A DNA stretch of 64,000 nucleotides. It comes from Streptomyces sp. A0642 (GTDB lineage Bacteria; Actinomycetota; Actinomycetes; Streptomycetales; Streptomycetaceae). Location: the NCBI RefSeq assembly GCF_004795105.1, contig NZ_SSBL01000003.1, forward strand, positions 496,001 to 560,000, read 5' to 3'. Under the pieces are notes generated by a model. That model was not told where the DNA came from and did not search any database. It was given only the letters and a program-made list of their open reading frames with translations. Made by a program: the position numbers and the translations under genes. Shown here one piece after another: positions 54,317 through 61,282 of this stretch (its first letter is position 1; each line of letters starts with the position of its first letter).

Positions 54317-54681
54317 GGGCGGTCTACCTCCAGCTCCACACCACTGCGTGCGCCAGGTTCGCACGCAGCACCGGCTGATGATCACGCGCCGTGCCACCGG
54401 GGTCGACGGCGGCCAAAACGGATTGTGACCGTGTAATTTGCCGCTCGACGAAGTTGAGACCGGCTCCCAGCAGCTCAAGGAACGCGGCGCCGGAGGGAAG
54501 GGCTTTTTGTCTGCCGCGCGCGAACGCCTTCGCCGCCGCCGAGACGTCCCCGGGAACGCCAGCTCACCCGTTCAGGGACGCCCTCACCGATGGAGGGGGC
54601 ACCGGCAGCGGATGATCGGGCGGATCCCGGCCGGCCCGAGGAGCGGGTATGTGCGGCGCTGATGTGTCCTCAGGCGCCCGC
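54317..54681. other. intergenic region, no gene seen
   Basis: 365 bp between the HTH-DUF5753 gene and the AraC-type gene. A minus-strand stretch near 54360-54550 is protein-like (ALPSGAAFLELLGAGLNFVE) but has no start and cannot be named. Confidence 0.3.
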
Positions 54682-55713
54682 TTACACCCGGTCGTCGGTA
54701 TGGAAGGTGCGGCGGTAGGAGGCGGGTGAGACACCGAAGGCGGTGCGCATGTGGGCGCGCAGGGAGTTGGTGGAGCCGAAGCCACAGCGGTGGGCGACCA
54801 GGTCGATGGACAGGTCGGTGGTCTCCAGCAACTGCTTGGCCAGTTCCAGGCGTTGCACGGTGAGCCACTGCACGGGGGTCATGCCGACCTCGTCGCGGAA
54901 ACGGCGGGTGAAGGAGCGCAGGCTCATCCGGGCGTGTTCGGCCAGGCGGTTCAGGGAGAGGGGTTCGCCGAGGTGTTCCAGAGCCCAGGCGCGGGTGGCG
55001 GTAGTGGCGGCGACGGTGGGTTCGGGCACCGGGCGGTCGATGTACTGGGCCTGGCCGCCGTCCCGCCAGGGCGGGACGACGCACATGCGCGCGGCGCGGT
55101 TGGCGGCGGCGGCACCGTGGTCGCGGCGGATCATGTGCAGGCACAGGTCGACGCCGGCGGCGACGCCCGCGGAGGTCAGGACGTCGCCGTCGTCGACGAA
55201 GAGGACCTCCTCGTCGACCTTGACGCGGGGGTAGGCGCGGCGGAACTCGGGGGCGAGGTTCCAGTGGGTGGTGGCGGGCCGGCCGTCGAGGAGGCCCGCG
55301 GCGGCCAGGACGTAGGAGCCGGTGCAGATGGACACCAGGCGGGTGCCGGGCCGGATGCCGGCGATGGCCGCGGTGACCTCGGGCGGCAGCGGGCCGCCGC
55401 GGCCCAGCTCGGGCATGGCGTGCGTGGGCGGGACGATCACGGTGTCCGCGGCGGCCAGGGCCTCGGGACCGGCCGCGGGCTGCACGGTGAACCCGGCGTC
55501 GCTGAGGACCGGGGCGCCGTCGGCGGTGCAGACGGTGACCTCGTACAGCGGGCGTGAGCCGGCGTCCAGGACGCTGCCGAAGACGCGGGAGGGGATGCCG
55601 AGTTCGAAGGGTGGGACGCCGGGCAGGGCGAGGACGGCGATGCGGTGCCGCCCGGCCGCGTCGGCGCTCGGGTCGGGGCGGGGGTCGGTGCACGGCCACT
55701 GCATCTCGCTCAT
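54682..55713 (-). CDS. GlxA-type AraC family regulator (DJ-1/PfpI plus AraC HTH)
   Basis: 343 aa. Residues 22-200 form a DJ-1/PfpI domain (IAVLALPGVPPFELGIPSRV; nucleophile-elbow region ICTGSYVLAAAGLL). Residues 235-335 are the double AraC HTH (LNRLAEHARMSLRSFTRRFR, then CGFGSTNSLRAHMRTAFGVS). It is divergent from a quinone-oxidoreductase-like gene with 136 bp between, so it probably activates that gene. Confidence 0.9.
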   Translation of the reverse strand: MSEMQWPCTDPRPDPSADAAGRHRIAVLALPGVPPFELGIPSRVFGSVLDAGSRPLYEVTVCTADGAPVLSDAGFTVQPAAGPEALAAADTVIVPPTHAMPELGRGGPLPPEVTAAIAGIRPGTRLVSICTGSYVLAAAGLLDGRPATTHWNLAPEFRRAYPRVKVDEEVLFVDDGDVLTSAGVAAGVDLCLHMIRRDHGAAAANRAARMCVVPPWRDGGQAQYIDRPVPEPTVAATTATRAWALEHLGEPLSLNRLAEHARMSLRSFTRRFRDEVGMTPVQWLTVQRLELAKQLLETTDLSIDLVAHRCGFGSTNSLRAHMRTAFGVSPASYRRTFHTDDRV

Positions 55714-55849
55714 GGCCAGATCCTGTCACATAGTGGCCAGAAGGCCAACACCATGGTGGGGGCGGGTGCCGGATCGTGGACTGCGTCGCGGCGGGAAGGA
55801 CCCGGGCGGCCGGTAGCCGATCAAGACGGAAAAGAGCGAGGCGGACAGC

Positions 55850-56776
55850 ATGCGTGCAGTGGTCGTGGAACAGTGGGGCGGACCGGGGATGCTCGTGGAG
55901 CGTGAGGTCGCCCGGCCCGAGCCAGGCCTGAATGAGGTCCTGGTGCGGGTCCACGCGGCCGGTGTGAACCCGGTGGACTTCAAGACCCGAGCCAGCGGGG
56001 CACTGATCCAGTGGGGCGAGGTTCCGGCGGTCGGCTGGGACGTCTCCGGCACCGTGGAGGCCGTCGGACCGGGCGTGGGGATATTCCGCCCCGGGGACGA
56101 GGTGTACGGCATGCCACTGTTCCCGCGGCAGGCCGGCGCCTACGCCGAGTACGTCGTCGCCCCGGCCCGCCACCTCGCGCCCAAGCCGGCGAACCTCACC
56201 CACGTGCAGGCGGCGGCGCTGCCGCTGGCCGCGCTGACCGCCTGGCAGGCCCTGGTGGACACCGCCGCGGTGCGCGCCGGTGAGCGGGTGCTGGTGCACG
56301 CGGCGGCCGGCGGAGTCGGCCACCTGGCCGTGCAGATCGCCAAGGCCCGCGGCGCGTACGTCATCGGCACGGCCAGCGCCCACAAGCACGACCTGCTGCG
56401 GCAGCTGGGCGCGGACGAAGTGATCGACTACCGCAAAGTCCGCTTCGAGGACGCCGTCGGAGACGTGGACGTGGTGCTGGACGGGCTCGGCGGCCAGAAC
56501 GCCGAGCGGTCCCTGACGGTGCTGCGCCCGGGCGGCCTGCTGATCACCCTGCCCGGTCCCGACGACGTCCCCGCTGACGTCCCCGGCCACGTGCGAGCGG
56601 TGTGGATGCTGGTCGAGCCCGACCACCTGGGTCTGCGCGAAATCGCCACCCTGGCCGAGCGGGGCGCGCTCACGCCCGTGGTCGAGACCGTCGTCCCGCT
56701 GGCCGAGGCCGCGAAGGCGCACGAGATCGGCGAGCAGGGCCGCACCACCGGGAAGATCGTCCTGAGCGTCGCCTGA
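55850..56776 (+). CDS. NADP-dependent quinone oxidoreductase / zinc-free MDR
   Basis: 308 aa from ATG 55850. GroES-like N-terminus (VHAAGVNPVDFKTRASG, PAVGWDVSGTVEAVGPGVG) and a Rossmann domain with VHAAAGGVGHLAVQIAKARG. The zinc-ligand Cys/His of alcohol dehydrogenases are absent, which places it with quinone oxidoreductases of the MDR superfamily. Likely controlled by the divergent GlxA-type regulator. Confidence 0.9.
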   Translation: MRAVVVEQWGGPGMLVEREVARPEPGLNEVLVRVHAAGVNPVDFKTRASGALIQWGEVPAVGWDVSGTVEAVGPGVGIFRPGDEVYGMPLFPRQAGAYAEYVVAPARHLAPKPANLTHVQAAALPLAALTAWQALVDTAAVRAGERVLVHAAAGGVGHLAVQIAKARGAYVIGTASAHKHDLLRQLGADEVIDYRKVRFEDAVGDVDVVLDGLGGQNAERSLTVLRPGGLLITLPGPDDVPADVPGHVRAVWMLVEPDHLGLREIATLAERGALTPVVETVVPLAEAAKAHEIGEQGRTTGKIVLSVA

Positions 56777-56836
56777 CGCAGGCCGCCCCGGCCGGTCCGG
56801 CTGCGGGCAGGTGGAGCGACAGCCACTCACCGCGTG

Positions 56837-57040
56837 TCAGCGCACATCGGGCGCCCCGGCCTCGGCGAGCAGGACCTCCTTGCGGGTGTCACAGCTGTCC
56901 TTGTCCGCGTCGATCCACAAGTGGAAGCTGTCCCGCTCGTAGCCGACGCGGTCCTCCGTGCCGTCGGAAAGCTTCGCGATGGCTCCGCGAGGGCCAGCCC
57001 CAGCGCACTGCACTCGTGCGCGAGGGTGCAGGTCATGGCT
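56837..57040 (-). pseudogene. HNH/DUF1524-type secreted nuclease fragment
   Basis: The minus strand reads LAHECSALGLA in one frame, then DRVGYERDSFHLWIDADKDS and CDTRKEVLLAEAGAP in another, the N-terminal part of the secreted HNH family (GYxRDxFxHWxDADxDGCxTRxEVLIxE). The HNH catalytic half is missing and the frame is broken once. Confidence 0.55.
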
Positions 57041-57316
57041 TCCGAGGTGAGCAGGACAACCCCCAGGGACGGCAGGATCGATGTGCAGTACGGGTATCTC
57101 GTGGCGGACGGAGGGCACCACACTCTGTGGCGCCGCGGGATGTCCACGGAGCCGCCGGTGCTGACGAGGGTGGTCTACGACCCGAACAAGCCGAAGCGGG
57201 CCGACTTCAGCGACCGCATGCCGGAGGACGTGCAGCGCAGGCGGATGGTTCTGCTTTGTCTCACGGCGGTGGCCCTCGTCATGTTGGTGCTGATGGCCGT
57301 GGGCGCGCTGTTGTGA
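57035..57316 (+). CDS. small tail-anchored membrane protein
   Basis: 93 aa from ATG 57035 (GAGGG upstream). A soluble N-terminal part with VVYDPNKPKRADFSD and a C-terminal membrane helix (LLCLTAVALVMLVLMAVGAL). No known domain. Codon use is host-like. It overlaps the decayed HNH fragment on the other strand by a few bases. Confidence 0.55.
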   Translation: MASEVSRTTPRDGRIDVQYGYLVADGGHHTLWRRGMSTEPPVLTRVVYDPNKPKRADFSDRMPEDVQRRRMVLLCLTAVALVMLVLMAVGALL

Positions 57317-57379
57317 TGGTTGAGGGATGCGCGACTCGGAAGGCGGACGGGCAGATCAGCTGCGGAGCCATAGCCTGAG

Positions 57380-57906
57380 CGCGGCCACGGCGACCGTCGT
57401 GTTCGTGGCAACGTCAGGTTGTACCTGGCAGCAGCTGCCTTCAGCGTCGTTCGGCCCGTCCGGAGCGATCCTGTCGACCGGGGCAAGTACGGCTCGAAGA
57501 TCCACCTGATCACGGAACGGTCGGGGCTGCCCATATCCGTCGGGATATCCGGGGCCAACCTGCACGACAGCCAGGCCCTGATCCCGCTCGTGAAGGGCAT
57601 CCCGCCCATCCGCTCGCGCCGCGGCCGGCGACGGCGCAAGCCCGGCAAGCTCCACGCCGACAAGGGCTACGACTACGCCCACCTGCGGCGATGGTTACGC
57701 GGCCGGGGCATCGCCCACCGCATCGCCCACAAGGGAGTCGAGGCCTCGCAACGGCTGGGCCGCCACCGCTGGACCGTGGAACGCACCATGGCCTGCTCGC
57801 CGGCTGTCGCCGCCTCCACCGACGCTACGAACGCAAGGCCGACCACTTCCTCGCCTTCACCAGCATCGCCTGCACCCTCATCTGCTACCGCAGACTCGCC
57901 AAATGA
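57380..57906 (+). pseudogene. IS5-family transposase relic
   Basis: Three frames hold consecutive pieces: ATATVVFVATSGCTWQQLPS (N-terminal), then after a deletion RGKYGSKIHLITERSGLPIS to RHRWTVERTMA, and after a frameshift near 57785 AGCRRLHRRYERKADHFLAF to a stop at 57906. Several DDE landmarks survive, but the frame is broken twice and part is deleted. Confidence 0.75.
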
Positions 57907-58056
57907 GATGACCTCCTAGCCGCGTCCACCAGGTCGCGCGGTTCCCGGTCCACCGTCTCTCCGCCGGCCCAGGCGCCCTGCGGCCGGGTCTCTTAGAACT
58001 CCTAACGGAATGACCTCGCCGGGTTTGCCGGTGAGCGCGGTTGGTACTGTCCGGCC

Positions 58057-58398
58057 GTGACTCTGACGGACCTTCGAGACGGATTCCGCGACGCTGAGCA
58101 GCGGCAGTGCGTTCAGGCGGTGATCGCCAGTCGCCTGGCGGATGATCGCGAGCCGCAGGAGTGCCGGTATCTCATGCGCTTCTGGTGGCAGCTGAGCATG
58201 CCGTATCGGGAGGTATCGGTTGCGGAACTGCGCCTGAATGTCGGCCAGCAGAAGCTGGACGTCGTCATGGAACTGGTCAGCGCCATCAGGTCGTCCCACG
58301 AAGAGATCGACGCATGGCTGTCCGGCGCAGTGCAGACGTTCCCGGTGCTTCAGGACCATGGCTTCAGCGCCACCTTGGACAGCCGCGATTGCGACTAG
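58057..58398 (+). CDS. passenger ORF of the insertion sequence, unknown function
   Basis: 113 aa from GTG 58057, no clear ribosome binding site. Its stop overlaps the stop of the convergent transposase. Text such as YLMRFWWQLSMPYREVSVAE and LDVVMELVSAIRSSHEEIDA is protein-like and mostly helical, with no known motif or membrane segment. Third-position G/C appears lower than in host genes, as expected of foreign DNA. It lies between the left inverted repeat and the transposase, so it moves with the element. Confidence 0.55.
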   Translation: MTLTDLRDGFRDAEQRQCVQAVIASRLADDREPQECRYLMRFWWQLSMPYREVSVAELRLNVGQQKLDVVMELVSAIRSSHEEIDAWLSGAVQTFPVLQDHGFSATLDSRDCD

Positions 58399-59221
58399 AG
58401 CTTCGTCAGGCGTCGCCAGCAGATCAGTGCGCATCCGAGGGTGAGGAAGGCTTCGTGGATGTCGCGGATCTCCCAGCGGATTCGTAGGCGACGGAACGAG
58501 TGCAAATGCGCGAAGGCACGCTCCACGACCCAGCGTTGGGTGCCCAGCCCTGAGCCGTGCTCGGTGCCCCGGCGGGCGATGACTGGCTTCACGCCGAGGG
58601 CCCAGACGAGGCGGCGGTACTTGTCATGGTCGTAGCCGCGGTCGCCCAGCACGATGTCCGGGCGGCGCCGGGGCCGGCCCCGCTTGCCCCGCACGGGCGG
58701 CACCGCTTGGAGAAGTGGGATGAGCTGGGTGACGTCGTTGCGGTTGCCGCCGGTCAGCGTGGCGGCGAGCGGGAGGCCAGTGGCATCAGTGATCAGATGA
58801 TGCTTGCTGCCGGTTCTGCCCCTGTCAACAGGGCTTCGTCCCGTCTTGGGCCCCCCTTTAGCGCCCGGATGTGGGAGCCGTCGACGGCCGTCCGGGAGAA
58901 GTCCAGCGCGTCCGCGCTGCGGAGTCTGGCCAGGAGCGCCTGGTGCAGTCGGGGCCACACCCCGGCTTCGGTCCACGCGGCCAGACGGCGCCAGCAGGTC
59001 ATGCCAGAGCCGAAGCCGAGTTCCTGCGGCAGGTGTTCCCAAGCGATCCCGGTGTGCAGCACGAACAGGATGCCCTGAAAGACCAGCCGGTCCGGATGCC
59101 GCTTCCGCCCCGGATGTCGGACCCGCCGCTCCACCTTCGGCAGCAGCGGCTCGACCACCGCCCAGAGCTCGTCATCGACATCCCACGGCTTCGGCCGAGC
59201 CACCCCACACCCCCGGATCAT
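58395..59221 (-). CDS. IS5-family transposase, expressed by minus-one frameshift
   Basis: Frame A (from 59221) carries WDVDDELWAVVEPLLPKVER, LVFQGILFVLHTGIAWEHLP and the first catalytic Asp in TAVDGSHIRALKGG. Frame B (to 58395) carries GRTGSKHHLITDATGLPLAA, VLGDRGYDHDKYRRLV (second Asp) and WVVERAFAHLHSFRRLRIRW (Glu), so the DDE triad is complete only in the fusion. The join is at A AAG GGG near 58855-58861, a canonical minus-one slippery heptamer. Fused length is about 275 aa, normal for the family. Confidence 0.85.
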
Positions 59222-59270
59222 CGCTCCCGGAGTGATCCAACCACTTCGAAGATCATTTCGTTAGGAGTTC

Positions 59271-60722
59271 TTAGCCCGCAGCGGCGTTGAGGAGGTCGAG
59301 GACGCTCTGCTGGCAGCCGTAGTCGGTGGTGCCGGTGCCTCCGCTCCAGTGCGGGCCGTACTGGTCGAGCGGGTTGCGGTCGTGGTCGTAGGCGCTGTTC
59401 GCCCAGCGGGTGAGGGCGGGGGTGTAGGGATGGTCGGACAACTGGCGGTTGAGCGCGCCGAGGCCGCGGACGTAGGCGCCCTTGAAGCCGGGCCCGTCGC
59501 CCGTGCAGCTGTCGCCCTCGCCCGGTTCACGCAGAACTCCGTCCGTTTCGAGTCCCGTGGTGGAGGCGTCGGCCAGTTCGCGTGCGGTTGTCAGGAGGCC
59601 CGCGTCGCCGGTGGCCCTGTGGAGCTCGGTCAGTGCGCCCAGGACGACGCCTTGGTTGTAGGACCAGGTGGGCTGGCCGTTGTTGGCGCAGCCGCTGGAG
59701 AGACCGTCGTTGATCATATGGTCTCCGTTGATCATGCCGCTGGCCTTGAACCAGCTCCACTCGCTCCTCGCTCGGTCCAGGTACGCGGTGTCACCTGGGA
59801 TGCGGTTGTGCAGGGCCGAAGTGAGCCTAAGGTAGAGCTCGTTGGTGATGGCGTTCTTGTAGTTGCCGTTCGTGTTCCAGCGCACCCCACCACCACAGGT
59901 GTCGTTCCAGTTCGCGTGCATGTGGTCCGCGTCGGCCCGTGCGGTGTTCAGGTAGCGGCTGTCGCCGGTCGCGTCGTAGGCGGCGACCCAGGCCAGGCCC
60001 CACCATCCGGTGTCGTCGAGATACTCGTTGCGGAACTGGCCTCCCTGTGCGTTGACATTCTTGTCGTACGTCTCGGCGATGGCGTAGGTGTAGCTGCCCA
60101 TGCCGCTGATCCGGCTGTTGTCGATGACCGCGGTCAGGGCGTTCGCGGCGGTCCACCAGCCGTTGCCGCCGAACAGCTTGCTGTTCCGGTCGAACGACAT
60201 CATGAGGGCGGTGGCTGCCGCGGTGCTGCGGCTGCCCGCGTTCCAGGTGGTCCGTGCCCAGGGCGTACACGCGATGGCTCCGCCGGCCGGCTGCCCGCAG
60301 GCCCGAAGGGCTCCGACCCCCTTCGTGTTCCAGTCGTCCACGTTGTACATCTGGGTGCGCCAGCCCCTGCCTCCGGACGGAACGGCGGTGTCGCCGAGGC
60401 GGCTGCCCCCGTCCCAGGTCCGGCCCCCGTCCATGGACCGGTCCAGCCACACGCGATCGCCCGGCCCGCCGTAGTCGATGGACGCCCAGCCCATCGCGTC
60501 CGCGTCGTCGAAGTGCAGCGCGATCGACCGCCCGGAGACCGAGGCGGTGACGGGAACGCGGTCCTGGGGACTTGAGGACGGGTCACGGGCGTCGCAGGAC
60601 GTGTTGCACACGACCGCCGTCGCCGCGGCGGCGGAGGGCGCCGACATCCCGGAGTAAAGCAGGGGAGACAACGTTGTCAGAATAGCGAGGAAGGCGGTCG
60701 GAGCGGACCTGATCGGCTTCAT
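59271..60722 (-). CDS. secreted GH76 alpha-1,6-mannanase-like protein
   Basis: 483 aa, ATG 60722. Signal peptide at about 1-34 (AFLAILTTLSPLLYS, then SAAAA). Residues 40-160 form a beta-sandwich that precedes GH76 in several Streptomyces proteins. The catalytic (alpha/alpha)6 barrel begins near 162 with the Asp-Asp pair Asp236-Asp237 in YLDDTGWWGLAW, the GH76 active site. The stop TAA is the TTA target duplication of the adjacent IS, so the coding sequence is intact. It should cut alpha-1,6-mannan of fungal or mycobacterial walls. Confidence 0.88.
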   Translation of the reverse strand: MKPIRSAPTAFLAILTTLSPLLYSGMSAPSAAAATAVVCNTSCDARDPSSSPQDRVPVTASVSGRSIALHFDDADAMGWASIDYGGPGDRVWLDRSMDGGRTWDGGSRLGDTAVPSGGRGWRTQMYNVDDWNTKGVGALRACGQPAGGAIACTPWARTTWNAGSRSTAAATALMMSFDRNSKLFGGNGWWTAANALTAVIDNSRISGMGSYTYAIAETYDKNVNAQGGQFRNEYLDDTGWWGLAWVAAYDATGDSRYLNTARADADHMHANWNDTCGGGVRWNTNGNYKNAITNELYLRLTSALHNRIPGDTAYLDRARSEWSWFKASGMINGDHMINDGLSSGCANNGQPTWSYNQGVVLGALTELHRATGDAGLLTTARELADASTTGLETDGVLREPGEGDSCTGDGPGFKGAYVRGLGALNRQLSDHPYTPALTRWANSAYDHDRNPLDQYGPHWSGGTGTTDYGCQQSVLDLLNAAAG

Positions 60723-61282
60723 GAGGGAGACTCCCGAAACGTTTGGCCAGGGTGGGGGATGCGCTGCCGAGTGAGGGAGGGCGATTCCTGAAACTAGCTA
60801 GGCGGCATGGCCACGTCAACGCCTCGACCGCACCTGCCCGCCGCCCTCCGTGGCGGCGGGGGTCGGCGCCCCGGATCGCTCCGCCTCGCCGGGGCGTCCA
60901 CACCCGCTCGGGCCTCCGGGCCGTGCGACGGCCCCGGAGGTCGCGGTGACCGTCGCCCTGCGGCGCCGCGCCCGGCTGGCCCGAAGGTGCTCGGCGGCGC
61001 CTCCGCGGCTGGGCGGGAGTGTGCGCTTCCATGAACATCCGCCCGTGAGCGCGCAGTTGGCGGCAGCCGGCTGGAGGGCGGGACTTTGTCCCCCCATAGA
61101 TAGAAGTCCGGGTCTGGCGCGTCAAAGGGGTTTCCGGTTGATGGAAAAGCCATTACCTTCCTGGTCTGTACCGGATAACAAGGACGCGTCGCCCAACTCC
61201 CTCCCGGGGCGACCGTGTTCCCGGCGCGACGGCGCGCGCCTGTGCGAGACCCCCCAGCCCCGTTGACTTACGGAGGATGCGC
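60723..61282. other. divergent promoter region between GH76 and GSDH-like genes
   Basis: 560 bp. Contains the minus-strand promoter listed separately; the remaining open frames are low-complexity. No gene seen. Confidence 0.4.
61097..61125 (-). promoter_or_regulatory. consensus-like promoter facing the GH76 gene
   Basis: Read on the minus strand: TTGACG (61125-61120), 17-bp spacer, TATCTA (61102-61097). It is a near-consensus vegetative promoter. The transcript would have a leader of about 370 nt before the GH76 start. Confidence 0.55.

Larger units (their letters stand above)
57996..59270 (-). mobile_element. IS5-family (IS427-like) insertion sequence with passenger ORF, about 1275 bp
   Basis: Terminal inverted repeats GAACTCCTAACGGAATGACCT (left, one base over 20 is split here by position: 57996-58016) and its near complement at the right end match at about 20 of 22 positions. 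The trinucleotide TTA flanks both ends (57993-57995 and 59271-59273) as a target duplication, typical of the IS427 group of IS5. Inside are a minus-strand transposase (58395-59221) and a convergent plus-strand 113-aa ORF (58057-58398). The element looks complete and recent. Confidence 0.85.

Noticed and set aside
54584..56830. 748-codon minus-strand frame spanning the AraC-type and oxidoreductase genes
   Set aside because: It is a different frame from the GlxA-type regulator over one half and antisense to the oxidoreductase over the other. Composition is low-complexity.
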